The notes below the pieces were generated by a model. The model saw only the letters and a list, made by a program, of their open reading frames with translations. It did not search any database and had not been told where the DNA came from. Positions 36,803 to 45,858 of a DNA stretch of 64,000 nucleotides are shown in pieces. How positions within the stretch are numbered: the first letter of the stretch is position 1; the number at the start of each line of letters is the position of its first letter. The translations under genes were made by a program, and so were the position numbers. This DNA comes from Syntrophales bacterium (lineage in GTDB: Bacteria; Desulfobacterota; Syntrophia; Syntrophales; UBA5619): positions 1 to 64,000 of the forward strand of contig JALNYO010000016.1 in assembly GCA_023229765.1 (NCBI GenBank), given 5' to 3'.

Positions 36803-38125
36803 CTAATTGATCATCATGCCGGGAAGCCAGGTGGCGAGCTGCGGGAAAAAGCAAAGAAGCAGCATTCCCAGAAAAAGCAGCAGAATAAAGGGCACTGACC
36901 CCCATAAAATGGTGCTGAGCGGGATGTCCGGCACAATCCCTTTGACAACATAGAGATTCAGGCCTACCGGCGGCGTAATCAGGCCCGCCTCGAGGTTTAA
37001 TGTCATCAGCACTCCAAACCAGACGGGATCGAAGCCCAGAACCTTCACAATGGGGTGAATGATCGGGGAAACGATGAGGATAATGGCAACCGGCGGAAGA
37101 AAACATCCCATCACAAGCAGCAGGATATTGATCATGAACATGGTAACCCATCGGCTGACCTGCATGTCCATAATCATGTGGGTCAATGTCTGGGCGATGA
37201 AAAGGTTTGTGAGGACGGCGCCGAACAGAAAAGAGGTGGCGATGATCATCATGATCATTGTACTTTCGTTGGTCGTTTTCAGCAGTATTTCCAGGATTTC
37301 CTTCGGACGGTACATTTTGTAGAAGATAATGGCGATGATCAGTATCAAAAAAGCTCCCACGGCGGCCGCCTCGCTGGGAGTGGCCCAGCCGGTGTAAAGG
37401 GAGCCCAGCACCAGTAAAACCACTACGATAAAGGGCAGCACTTTTAACGTAGAGGAAAATTTCTGCGCCAAGGTGAAAAATTCCTTTTTTTGCGAGGGAA
37501 AGGCATCCGGGTTATTTCTTCTGCTCAGCGTGTATCCAATAGGCACCCAGGCTGCAAACAATAAAGCAACCAGGAGGCCGGGAATAATTCCCGCCATGAA
37601 CAGTTTTCCGATGGATGTTTCCGTTACTATTCCATAGATGATCATGGTGACGCTTGGCGGAATAAGTATTCCCAGTGTCCCTCCGGCGGTAATGATTCCC
37701 GTGGCAAGCCCGTCCGGGTAGCCGCGTTTGCGCATCTCGGGAATTCCCATAGTGCCGATCGCTGCCGCTGTCGCCGGGCTCGATCCGGTAAGCGCCGCAA
37801 AAACGGCGCATCCGGCGATGTTGCCGATTCCCAAACCTCCGGGAATTTTGTACAGCCAGCGATGAAAGCACTCGTAAAGATCTCCGCCGGCGCGGGAGAT
37901 GGCGACAATCATCCCCATGAAAAGAAAGAGCGGGATGGAAAGAAGACTGAAGTCGTTTACCCCCTCATAGATGGTTTCGGCCATCATCGATATTTGATAG
38001 ACATCCATGAAAAGGAAAATGGCGATCAGTGATGTGACTCCCAGCGCAAAAGCAATAGGCATTCCACTGAAAAGAAATACCAGGGCAATCAGCGTAACGA
38101 TGCCCCCTGTCCAGAGTGGATTCAT
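36803..38125 (-). CDS. dctM: TRAP transporter, large permease subunit
   Basis: 440 residues, many hydrophobic helices, with typical DctM sequences VALTGSSPATAAAIG and LLIPPSVTMIIYG. The large inner-membrane subunit moves substrate by sodium-driven uptake. Third gene of the dctP-dctQ-dctM order, 76 bases after dctQ. Confidence 0.93.
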   Translation of the reverse strand: MNPLWTGGIVTLIALVFLFSGMPIAFALGVTSLIAIFLFMDVYQISMMAETIYEGVNDFSLLSIPLFLFMGMIVAISRAGGDLYECFHRWLYKIPGGLGIGNIAGCAVFAALTGSSPATAAAIGTMGIPEMRKRGYPDGLATGIITAGGTLGILIPPSVTMIIYGIVTETSIGKLFMAGIIPGLLVALLFAAWVPIGYTLSRRNNPDAFPSQKKEFFTLAQKFSSTLKVLPFIVVVLLVLGSLYTGWATPSEAAAVGAFLILIIAIIFYKMYRPKEILEILLKTTNESTMIMMIIATSFLFGAVLTNLFIAQTLTHMIMDMQVSRWVTMFMINILLLVMGCFLPPVAIILIVSPIIHPIVKVLGFDPVWFGVLMTLNLEAGLITPPVGLNLYVVKGIVPDIPLSTILWGSVPFILLLFLGMLLLCFFPQLATWLPGMMIN

Positions 38126-38201
38126 GATTAACTCTCCCGGTATAACGGCCGCTGCCGTTCTTTTATGTAAACAAAATTATAATTTTGCTCCTGCGCCGCT
38201 C

Positions 38202-38702
38202 TTACGTGTGCCGCTTTTTTACAAGTTCCATGATTTTTATCACATACTGAAGAGAGGTCAGAATCATTCCCACAGGAATAATCGCGTAGGGATAAATGAG
38301 AGGGGTCGATAGAAGGGAAGAGGAAAGCCAATTTCCTTCCCAAGCTTCCCACCACATGACGCAGCCTCGCCATGACAGTACAATGCAAAACAGCATCGCA
38401 ATAAACGAGGTCGCTATGTCCAGTCTGCGGCGAAGTTGGAAAGGGAGCTTATATACGACCATGTCTATATTTATGTGGGCATGGTGCTTGAGCCCATATG
38501 GCGCACCCAGAAAGGTGGCGGCGATCAGCAGGTAAACGGCAATCTCCACCTGCCAGATGGTTGCCGCATTCCAGACATAGCGAACTACTACCTGCTCGAC
38601 AATAATGAGGGTCGCGGCCAGGATGGCAAAGCCGCTCAGATATCCTGATATCTCCGCGAGGCCGTCAATTATCCTGAGAGCCTTATTTTTGACTGGGGAC
38701 AT
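38202..38702 (-). CDS. dctQ: TRAP transporter, small permease subunit
   Basis: 166 residues, four transmembrane helices. The conserved DctQ features are FLGAPYGLKHHAHINIDM and the W/R-rich cytosolic loop. The ATG at 38702 has AAGAGGTG in front. Scaffold subunit that pairs with DctM. Confidence 0.88.
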   Translation of the reverse strand: MSPVKNKALRIIDGLAEISGYLSGFAILAATLIIVEQVVVRYVWNAATIWQVEIAVYLLIAATFLGAPYGLKHHAHINIDMVVYKLPFQLRRRLDIATSFIAMLFCIVLSWRGCVMWWEAWEGNWLSSSLLSTPLIYPYAIIPVGMILTSLQYVIKIMELVKKRHT

Positions 38703-39027
38703 ATTGCACCTCTTTCCTTGTTCCTGAAAATTGCGGCCCTTCCCGGGCAGCCCCATTCCCCTCCCTTAAGGGATGGAAATGGAGGGACGCGCTCCGTCGC
38801 GTCCGGAAAGGTTGCTCAAACAAGCATTTTATGAAACTCTCATGACGGCCTGCCGTCACAAAGGGGGATGAAAATAGCTGGGCGACCCCCATCCCCACCC
38901 TTACCCTCCCCTTGAAGGGGAGGGAAGTTGGACACAATGAATCCAATAAGTTGAGTTGGCATTTTCAGATGAAAATGATTAATCAACTCAATACAAAAAC
39001 TGATAATAAACTGTCTGCGGCAGGCCC
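38703..39027. repeat. Intergenic region with GC-rich hairpins
   Basis: Between dctP and dctQ. It holds a hairpin at 38785-38804 (GGACGCG / CGCGTCC), which recurs at 57235, and another at 38904-38924 (CCCTCCCC, loop TTGAA, GGGGAGGG). These may limit read-through or protect the dctP message, giving more binding protein than permease. Confidence 0.6.
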
Positions 39028-40032
39028 CTATGGTTTGGTTGCCAAATCCAGGAGCTCTTTCCCCCGCGGAACCTTTTCGGCAAACTGCTTCCAAGCCGTA
39101 TCCTCGGCAACTTTTTTCCAGGCCTGCCATTCATCCTTGGTCATCGCATGGACCTTGACTTTATTGGCAGTGAACACCTTGCCGACCTCTTTATTGGCGG
39201 CTACAGCGTCATCCCGGGCCTTCTTTTCCATTTCCACGCCTACTTTAAGGACGGCCTTCTGTTGAGATGGGGTCAGGGATGCCCAGGTTTTGGTGCTTAT
39301 TACCAGAGGTTCTGCCATGTACCAGATAGCGTAGTTTTCCGGGGTGTTGAAATAATCCAACTGTTCATAAAGCCGGTAAGAGATAAACGATTCCGCCGAG
39401 GTAAGGCAAGCGTCCAATACCCTTGTCTGCAGGGCCGTGTAAATCTCGGAAGAAGCCATACTGGTTATGGAGGCTTTTTGCGTATTCAACAGATGCTCAA
39501 AAAACTTGCCGGCGGCCCGGAATTTCAATCCCTTGGCATCCTGGGGCAGGATCACCTCCTTGCCGCGGCTACCGATTCCCCCGCCATACCACAGCCAGGT
39601 AATAATCTTCATACCCTTGTCTTCGGATATTTTGGCGACCCTTTTCCCGATCTCCCTGTCTTTCCAGGACATGCCTTCATCCACATCCTTAATGATGCAC
39701 GGCATGAGGGTGATTTCCAGCTCGGGAATTTTTCCCGAGGCGTAGGCCAAGGGATAAATCGAAAAATCAAGTGCGCCTTTGGCCATGGCATCGTACTGGG
39801 CCGTCGCCTTGAAAAGCGCGGAGGAGGGGAAAATCTTGAAGGTAAGCTCTCCGTTGGTCGCTTTTTCCACCCCCTTGGCAAACTCGATGGCCAGGGCGTT
39901 GCGGGCGTCTGCTTCGGTGAATTGATGGGAAATTTTCAGTTCTCGGGCCTCAACTGCACTTACAGTAAAGATTGCGCACCAGAACAACCCAACCAACAAG
40001 GCGCTGAAAACACGTTTTCCGAAATGGTTCAT
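39028..40032 (-). CDS. dctP: TRAP transporter substrate-binding protein, DctP family
   Basis: 334 residues with a signal peptide (RVFSALLVGLFWCAIFTVSAVEA). The mature protein matches the DctP fold: LKISHQFTEADARN, GAPKF-type region and AEPLVISTKTW. Captures an organic acid in the periplasm and delivers it to DctQM; the substrate is not predictable with confidence. A two-component system lies directly upstream. Confidence 0.92.
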   Translation of the reverse strand: MNHFGKRVFSALLVGLFWCAIFTVSAVEARELKISHQFTEADARNALAIEFAKGVEKATNGELTFKIFPSSALFKATAQYDAMAKGALDFSIYPLAYASGKIPELEITLMPCIIKDVDEGMSWKDREIGKRVAKISEDKGMKIITWLWYGGGIGSRGKEVILPQDAKGLKFRAAGKFFEHLLNTQKASITSMASSEIYTALQTRVLDACLTSAESFISYRLYEQLDYFNTPENYAIWYMAEPLVISTKTWASLTPSQQKAVLKVGVEMEKKARDDAVAANKEVGKVFTANKVKVHAMTKDEWQAWKKVAEDTAWKQFAEKVPRGKELLDLATKP

Positions 40033-40373
40033 ATCGCTCCTCCTTTATTGTTAGAAATCTTGAAAGTATGGAAACATTTTCCGCTTTTTCCGGTGTTCCT
40101 TCCCGGAGTTGAAAATTCGGCAACATTATTATCCATGGCGGGCGCGCAATAAATTAATAAAACGAACTTCAACGCCCATAAAATGCCAAGCTGTTATCGC
40201 TTAGAATCACTGATATTAATATGCTTTTATATGAAAGTGTGACGGTCTTCAGTTCCTTTATAAAACTTCAACGGCCATCCGTCTATCAGGAAAGCTTGAT
40301 ATTTTTGTGCTATATCCTTGAAAAATGGCGATGGGCAGACCGATTTTGTAAGGGGCACGGCATGCCGCACCCC
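40033..40373. other. Intergenic region upstream of dctP
   Basis: Separates the LuxR-type regulator stop from dctP. AT-rich near 40140-40240. It should carry the dctP promoter, but I see no convincing sigma-54 or sigma-70 match. A sequence at about 40163-40190 vaguely resembles the 21-bp micro-sequence. Confidence 0.4.
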
Positions 40374-41024
40374 TTAGATGGAGGTCAGCCCATGCTGGAT
40401 GGCGAATTTGACGAGTCCTGGCAGGTCTTTTATCCCGAGTTTCTTCATCAGATGGCTGCGGTATGTTTCGACGGTTTTCGGGGACAAAAAAAGAATTTCC
40501 GCAATCTTGTTGTTCGGGCTTCCTTCCACCAGCAGTTGGAGAATCGCCCGTTCGCGGGGGCTCAATCTGTCTAAGGGGCTCTTCGCTTCGGCAATTTCCC
40601 GCGACCGGAGGTAATCGGTAATGATCGTGTCGGACAGAGACGGGCAAAGGTAGTATTTTCCCGAATTAACGGAGATAATCGCCTGGATCACATCGGCGCC
40701 TGCCGATTCTTTCAGGAGATAACCCTTCGCCCCGGCCTTGAAGGCTCGGAAAATATGTTCCGCGGTGGAATACATCGACAACATGATAATGTTGGTTGCG
40801 GGACACGCCTCTTTGATCTGGGCCGTCGCCTCGATGCCGTTGAGAATCGGCATGGCGATGTCCATAAGCACTATGTTCGGACACAGGGATGAGACTTGAC
40901 GAACCGTTTCCCGTCCGTCGCCCGCTTCGCCAACGACGCTGATTTCCGGGTTGGTATCCAGCAATAAGCGAAGTCCTTCCCGGAACATGGCGTGATCGTC
41001 CGCCAAAAAAACCGTGATGATCAT
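40374..41024 (-). CDS. LuxR/NarL-family response regulator
   Basis: 216 residues. Receiver (ADDHAMFREGL, phospho-Asp in VLMDIAMPILNG) and a LuxR helix-turn-helix (LSPRERAILQLL..., NNKIAEILFLSPKTVETYRSHLMKKL). Overlaps the kinase gene by four bases (ATGA). Likely regulates the neighbouring TRAP operon, which lies next downstream in the same direction. Confidence 0.93.
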   Translation of the reverse strand: MIITVFLADDHAMFREGLRLLLDTNPEISVVGEAGDGRETVRQVSSLCPNIVLMDIAMPILNGIEATAQIKEACPATNIIMLSMYSTAEHIFRAFKAGAKGYLLKESAGADVIQAIISVNSGKYYLCPSLSDTIITDYLRSREIAEAKSPLDRLSPRERAILQLLVEGSPNNKIAEILFLSPKTVETYRSHLMKKLGIKDLPGLVKFAIQHGLTSI

Positions 41025-43225
41025 AACGGCACCTCTACCGATACACGGGTCCCTTTGCCCTGAACCGAAGTTATGTCTCCCGCTCCGCCCACCGCGATTG
41101 CCCGCTCAACCATCGTGCTGAGCCCCCATCCCCAGTGTTCGCTGCGTTTTTCGCGATCCCGCTGTTTGTACCCGACGCCGTTATCGGCTACGGTAATGTG
41201 CAAATGATTTTCCCCGACGGTGATGGTTATGACCGCTTCCGTTGCCTGCGCATGTTTGATTACGTTGGTCAATGCCTCCTGAACAATGCGGAACATCGCA
41301 TTTTCAATATGCTGGGAAAGACGGGGGACCGCATCATTGATCTGGACTGCGACGCGGATGCCGGCCCGGGAGGCGCACTGCTCGCCGTACAAGCGGATCG
41401 CGGCCTCCAGTCCATAATCGTCGAGGACGGGCGAGCGCAGCTCCTCCATCAAATTGCGGATGCTGTCCGTGGTCTGTTTGACGATTGCCAGCGAGTCGGT
41501 TATTCGCGAATGAAGCTGTTCCGAATATTTTTCCGGAAGCAGGGTTTTGAGCATATTGATGTTCAGCCCCAGAATCGCCAGGTTCTGCCCTATCCGGTCA
41601 TGCAGCTCGCGGGAGATGATTTTCCGGTTATTTTCCTCAAGTTCTGCCATCTCCCAAGTTAGCTCGCGGAGCTGTGCATTTTTTTGCCGTATCTTCTCTA
41701 CCGCCCGCTTTCGTTCCGTGACGTCATTGAGAACCGTTATCTCGCCTTCCTTGATGAAGATCGTTCGAAATTCGATTTCCCTCTCTTGTCCGTCCTTGCA
41801 GGCGACGGTGAATTCCGCATCGCCTCTTCGTCCCGGGGAGTTCTTTTTTTCTCTCCAGAAAGCCCTTACTTTTTTCAGGTAATCATTGTCCGGAAATGCC
41901 TGTTTCTGCCACTCCCGGACGACGGCGAAATCCTCGGCGGTATAACCGATGATGCTGGTGACCGCCGGATTCAAATACTGGAAGGCGCCCTGCCGGTCGA
42001 TCAGAACGATGCCGCTGGGGTCGTTTTCCAGGATCGTGGAGAGGATGTTGCGTTCCTTTTCCAGCTCCCTGTCCGCTCGCTTATGCTCCAGTAATTCGTG
42101 CTGAAGGCTGGACAATGTTTCGCGCAACTGTTTGGCCATGCGGGAAAAACTGTCTGCCAGCGTGCCGATTTCGTCGCCCCGGTTCCTGATCGCCGCAAGC
42201 CTCGAGCGGACTGACTCAAGATCGTTGTCGCTGAAATTGCCGAACGTCAGATCCGTAACGGCCTCGGTGAGGACGTCAATAGGGAGAAGCGCCCGCCGTA
42301 TTGCCCACCAGGAGGCGATGACGAGGATGAGAAGCGCCCCGCAGATGATTGTCAACGTCATGTTCCGGAAGAAAATTATGTTGGAGAGCACTTCCGCTTT
42401 CTGCTGCTGCACAACTACTCCCCAGCCATTGTTAAGCAGATCGATCTGGGCGAACCATTCTTTGTCATCCTCTGCTCGGAAGGTGATCAACCCTTTTTCC
42501 CCGCGTCTGAGCGCCGTGATCGGCGGGGACGAACTCAGGTCCCGGAAACTGTCGAAGAAGGCCGGATCGGGATGGGCGATCACCCGATTCCGGTTATCGA
42601 CCAGATAGGCCGAGCCCGTTTTTCCGAGGCGGGGGACCTGCACCTGCCGGCTGAGATTGTCCAGATCCATTGCAAACATGCCGACCCCGACTATGCTTCC
42701 CGCACCGTTTTTGATTGGCATCGACACTACCAGACCGGGCCGGTTGATGGTTCGGCTGATTACGCTTTCAAAGGTCACCGGCCCCCCTTTTCTGGCCTGC
42801 TGAAACCAGGAGCGGTCGCGATAATCGATCGGCCTCTTATCATCGCTGCGGGCGACATTCATGCCGCGCAGGTCGGTTGTGCTCAAAAGATACATATAAG
42901 GGTAGGCGGCGGCCATTTTTTTCAGCAGCAGCTTTTGCCGGGCCGGGTTCATTCCGCTCATCTCATTCTGGGAGATGAAGTATTGGAAGGTTTTTATCTG
43001 GGTATCCAGCCATAAAGATACCGAGAGGCCCAACTGGCGATTGGCATTGAGCAATTGCGTCTGGGCGTTTTGCTCCATGATGGACAGGGCGCGGGTGCTG
43101 ATAAAAATGGCCGAGGTGACGAGGATCAGGACGGCGATTGCCAGCACCATGATGATCAGGCGGGTTTTGAGCCCCGCCTGACGAGAAATTTTGCCGAATG
43201 CTTTACGCCGTAAGCCTGAGATCAT
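41021..43225 (-). CDS. Sensor histidine kinase with Cache sensor, HAMP, PAS and HisKA_3
   Basis: 734 residues. Membrane helices at ~22-44 and ~283-305 flank a dCache domain (YRDRSWFQQA, GSAYLVDNRNRVIAHPD). HAMP, PAS (~395-510) and the HisKA_3 dimerisation domain with ISRELHDRIGQNL (phospho-His) follow, then HATPase. Cache sensors usually bind small organic acids or amino acids outside the cell, which fits control of the TRAP system downstream. Forms a pair with the overlapping NarL-type regulator. Confidence 0.92.
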   Translation of the reverse strand: MISGLRRKAFGKISRQAGLKTRLIIMVLAIAVLILVTSAIFISTRALSIMEQNAQTQLLNANRQLGLSVSLWLDTQIKTFQYFISQNEMSGMNPARQKLLLKKMAAAYPYMYLLSTTDLRGMNVARSDDKRPIDYRDRSWFQQARKGGPVTFESVISRTINRPGLVVSMPIKNGAGSIVGVGMFAMDLDNLSRQVQVPRLGKTGSAYLVDNRNRVIAHPDPAFFDSFRDLSSSPPITALRRGEKGLITFRAEDDKEWFAQIDLLNNGWGVVVQQQKAEVLSNIIFFRNMTLTIICGALLILVIASWWAIRRALLPIDVLTEAVTDLTFGNFSDNDLESVRSRLAAIRNRGDEIGTLADSFSRMAKQLRETLSSLQHELLEHKRADRELEKERNILSTILENDPSGIVLIDRQGAFQYLNPAVTSIIGYTAEDFAVVREWQKQAFPDNDYLKKVRAFWREKKNSPGRRGDAEFTVACKDGQEREIEFRTIFIKEGEITVLNDVTERKRAVEKIRQKNAQLRELTWEMAELEENNRKIISRELHDRIGQNLAILGLNINMLKTLLPEKYSEQLHSRITDSLAIVKQTTDSIRNLMEELRSPVLDDYGLEAAIRLYGEQCASRAGIRVAVQINDAVPRLSQHIENAMFRIVQEALTNVIKHAQATEAVITITVGENHLHITVADNGVGYKQRDREKRSEHWGWGLSTMVERAIAVGGAGDITSVQGKGTRVSVEVPL

Positions 43226-43260
43226 CCCTGCCTCCGTGGAAATTGCGAAGAAGGATATTT

Positions 43261-43400
43261 GTAACTATTCAGAGTACCCATCAAGTGATGTCATCCCCGA
43301 ATGCTTCTGTCGGGGAACCATGGTTTTTCAAGATATGAAAGCTGGATTCCCGATTACTAATTTCGGGAATGACAGTCTTTTTAAAGCGCTGAATAGTCAC
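43261..43400. mobile_element. Second MITE-like element
   Basis: 140 bp with ends GTAACTATTCAG and CTGAATAGTCAC (one mismatch between the inverted repeats). Inside are CATCCCCGAATG and ATTCCCGA ... TTTCGGGAATGACA, related in style to the other family. No clear target duplication. Between mmdA and the kinase gene. Confidence 0.6.
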
Positions 43401-43412
43401 GATTATTCTTTG

Positions 43413-44966
43413 TTAAACAGGAATGTTCCCGTGCTTTTTGTATGGTCGCAATTCCTTTTTGGAACTCAGCATGTCAAACGCCCGGATCAGCGTCGGCCGG
43501 GTTTCGCAGGGGGCGATGATCGCATCGACATAGCCACGTTCGGCGGCGATATAGGGGTTGGAAAAAAGATCACGGTACTCCTGTATCTTTTCCGCCTTCT
43601 TCGCCACTGGATCTTCGGCGGAATTGATCTCCTTGCGGAAAATGATGTTCGCCGCCCCTTCCGCGCCCATCACGGCGATCTCCGCCGTAGGCCAAGCAAC
43701 GACGAAATCGGCCCCGAGGTCCTTGCTGCACATCGCCAGATACGAGCCGCCGTAATCCTTCCGGGTGATCAGGGTGATCTTCGGCACGGTGGCCTCGGAG
43801 TAGCACCACAAAAGTTTCGCACCGTGACGGATGATCCCTTTCCATTCCTGGTCGCTGCCCGGCAGGTAGCCGGGGACGTCGGCGATCGTCAAAAGCGGGA
43901 TATTGAAGGCGTCGCAAAACCGGATGAACCGGGTCGCCTTGTCGGAGGCGTCCACGTCGAGGCAGCCGGCAAGGTATTTCGGCTGATTGGCGATGATGCC
44001 GATTGCCCGGCCGCCCATCCGGGCGAAGGCGATGATGATATTGCGGGCGTAGTACTGGTGCGGCTCAATAATTTCGCCGTTATCGACGATCGCGCGGATT
44101 ACCTGTTTCATGTCGTACATCCGGCGGGGATTTTCCGGGACGATGGTATCAAGAATTTCTTCCATCCGGTCCGCCGGGTCTTCGGTGGCGATAAAGGGCG
44201 GGGTTTGCGTATTGTTGGAGGGCAGGTACCCCAGCAATTTCCGGATTTCCCGGAGCGCCTCCGCGTCACTTTCACAGGCAAAGTGGGCGACCCCGCTTTT
44301 CGCGTTGTGGGTCATCGCGCCGCCTAGGCTCTCAAAGTCGATCTTCTCTCCGGTTACCTCTTTTATCACCTCGGGGCCGGTGATAAACATATAGGATGTC
44401 TTTTTGGTCATGAATATCCAGTCGGTCATTGCCGGCGAATAGACCGCGCCGCCGGCGGTCGGCCCCATGATCGCCGAGATCTGCGGAATTACCCCGGAGG
44501 CGCTGGAATTCCGAAAAAAGATGTTTCCGTATCCGGAAAGGGCATCCACCCCCTCCTGAATGCGCGCCCCGCCCGAGTCGTTGATGCCGACCAAGGGCGC
44601 CCCGGTCTTCAGCGCGGCGTCCATGACCTTGCAGATCTTTTTTGCATGCATCTCGCCCAAGCTGCCGGCCCGGGAGGTGAAATCCTGCGAATAGGCAAAG
44701 ACCGTGCGGCCTTCGACCTTGCCGAAGCCGGTGATCACCCCTTCGGCTGGTATTTCAACATTGGCCATGCCGAAACTGCCGCCGCGATGGCGGACAAACA
44801 GATCCAGCTCCTGGAATGTTCCGGGATCAAAAAGCAGGTCGAGTCGTTCGCGGGCGGTCAGCTTCCCCGCCTCGTGCTGTTTTTGGATACCATTTTCTCC
44901 GCCCATGGCCTCGGCCTTGGCCTTTCTTGCCTCCAACTCTTGAAGTTTCAACGGCTTTTCGCTCAT
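43413..44966 (-). CDS. Acyl-CoA carboxylase carboxyltransferase subunit (methylmalonyl-CoA type)
   Basis: 517 residues. Carboxyltransferase N domain (FAYSQDFTSRAGSLGEMHAKKI, GINDSGGARIQEGVDALSGYG) and C domain (IADVPGYLPGSDQEW). Length and motifs match MmdA/PccB. It carries the carboxyl-transfer step of methylmalonyl-CoA decarboxylase or propionyl-CoA carboxylase. The epimerase gene is 25 bases upstream, which favours the methylmalonyl-CoA pathway. Start at 44966 with GAGGAG eight bases ahead. Biotin carrier and other subunits are not adjacent. Confidence 0.92.
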   Translation of the reverse strand: MSEKPLKLQELEARKAKAEAMGGENGIQKQHEAGKLTARERLDLLFDPGTFQELDLFVRHRGGSFGMANVEIPAEGVITGFGKVEGRTVFAYSQDFTSRAGSLGEMHAKKICKVMDAALKTGAPLVGINDSGGARIQEGVDALSGYGNIFFRNSSASGVIPQISAIMGPTAGGAVYSPAMTDWIFMTKKTSYMFITGPEVIKEVTGEKIDFESLGGAMTHNAKSGVAHFACESDAEALREIRKLLGYLPSNNTQTPPFIATEDPADRMEEILDTIVPENPRRMYDMKQVIRAIVDNGEIIEPHQYYARNIIIAFARMGGRAIGIIANQPKYLAGCLDVDASDKATRFIRFCDAFNIPLLTIADVPGYLPGSDQEWKGIIRHGAKLLWCYSEATVPKITLITRKDYGGSYLAMCSKDLGADFVVAWPTAEIAVMGAEGAANIIFRKEINSAEDPVAKKAEKIQEYRDLFSNPYIAAERGYVDAIIAPCETRPTLIRAFDMLSSKKELRPYKKHGNIPV

Positions 44967-44991
44967 TATTATTCTCCTCACGTTATTATGC

Positions 44992-45396
44992 TTAAACCTT
45001 CTCGCAGAGTTCCACCAGAACGCCCCCGCTGTCTTTGGGGTGAAGAAACGCGATCTTTTTTCCTCCGGCCCCCATCCTCGGTTTATGGTCGATCAGCCGG
45101 AAATTTTTCGCCTCCAGCTCTCGCAGCGCTTCTTCAAGATTGTCCACCGCGAAGGCGATATGCTGGATCCCCTCTCCCTTGGCTTCAATGAATTTGGCAA
45201 TGGGTCCGTCCGGGGCGGTGGACTCCAGAAGTTCGATCTCTACATCGCCAAGGGGGAGAAACGCGGTCTTCACCTTTTGTTCGGCAACCGTTTCTTCGCC
45301 TTCCAGTTGGAGCCCTAACAGCTCTGAATAGAATTTCAAGGACGCATCGATGCTTTTTACCGCAATGCCAATGTGGTCTATCTTGACGGCTTTCAT
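44992..45396 (-). CDS. mce: Methylmalonyl-CoA epimerase
   Basis: 134 residues, glyoxalase/VOC fold. IDHIGIAVKSID at the start (metal His), GIQHIAFAVDN in the middle (His) and PKDSGGVLVELCEKV with the metal Glu at the end. Interconverts (R)- and (S)-methylmalonyl-CoA. First gene of the mce-carboxyltransferase operon behind a clear promoter. Confidence 0.93.
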   Translation of the reverse strand: MKAVKIDHIGIAVKSIDASLKFYSELLGLQLEGEETVAEQKVKTAFLPLGDVEIELLESTAPDGPIAKFIEAKGEGIQHIAFAVDNLEEALRELEAKNFRLIDHKPRMGAGGKKIAFLHPKDSGGVLVELCEKV

Positions 45397-45445
45397 AATT
45401 CCCCCCTGTTTTTGTCCGGAAATGCAATTTTTTGATGGTCGGCGA

Positions 45446-45474
45446 GGGATACCAGAAGGCGAATTTTATGTCAA
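45446..45474 (-). promoter_or_regulatory. Sigma-70 promoter of the epimerase operon
   Basis: On the minus strand TTGACA (45474-45469), a 17-base spacer and TATCCC (45451-45446), 50 bases upstream of mce. Confidence 0.65.
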
Positions 45475-45539
45475 GTGGGGATAGTCGGCCTTATCTTTGT
45501 TTAAGATGATGAAAACACGAATATTATTTTATAACAAAA

Positions 45540-45671
45540 GAGGTAATTGCAAAACTCCCCATTCTTGTCATTCCCGCAACGATTCTGAGCGGGAATCTGG
45601 TTCTAACTGCTTGAAAAACCATATTCCCGATAGAGACATTCGGGAATGACAAATGGTTTTGCAATTGGCTC
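45540..45671 (+). mobile_element. MITE copy F (basic form, no micro-sequence)
   Basis: 132 bp, ends GAGGTAATTGCAAAAC and GTTTTGCAATTGGCTC, AAAA on both sides (45536-45539, 45672-45675). Lacks the 21-bp micro-sequence; compared with copy E it shows the precise insertion point. Confidence 0.9.
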
Positions 45672-45713
45672 AAAAGGCAGATTTTTGGTTTGTTTTTCTG
45701 AAACCCGGACCCC

Positions 45714-45741
45714 TTGACAAGTTTTTAGTGATGCTTATATT
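45714..45741 (+). promoter_or_regulatory. Promoter of the Hsp20 genes
   Basis: TTGACA (45714-45719), 16-base spacer, TATATT (45736-45741). Transcription would start near 45748. Confidence 0.7.
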
Positions 45742-45751
45742 ACGCCCGAAA

Positions 45752-45784
45752 GAGCTAACACAAATAATAACATGATGTTAGCTC
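45752..45784 (+). promoter_or_regulatory. Inverted repeat at the 5' end of the hsp20 leader
   Basis: GAGCTAACA (45752-45760) and TGTTAGCTC (45776-45784), a perfect 9-bp stem with 15-base loop. It starts within a few bases of the predicted transcription start, so it could be an operator or a 5' RNA stem-loop. Confidence 0.6.
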
Positions 45785-45858
45785 CTGGTTATGGTTGCCT
45801 GTCCGGGGTTCATTGCCGGGCGGGGAAGCGCTTAATAAACTCTTATGGAGGTGACGAT

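Noticed and set aside
39148..40152. 334-codon plus-strand frame opposite dctP
   Set aside because: Shadow frame; DctP on the minus strand has a signal peptide and family motifs.
45752..45784. CIRCE element upstream of hsp20
   Set aside because: The arms GAGCTAACA / TGTTAGCTC do not match TTAGCACTC / GAGTGCTAA; kept only as an unnamed inverted repeat.
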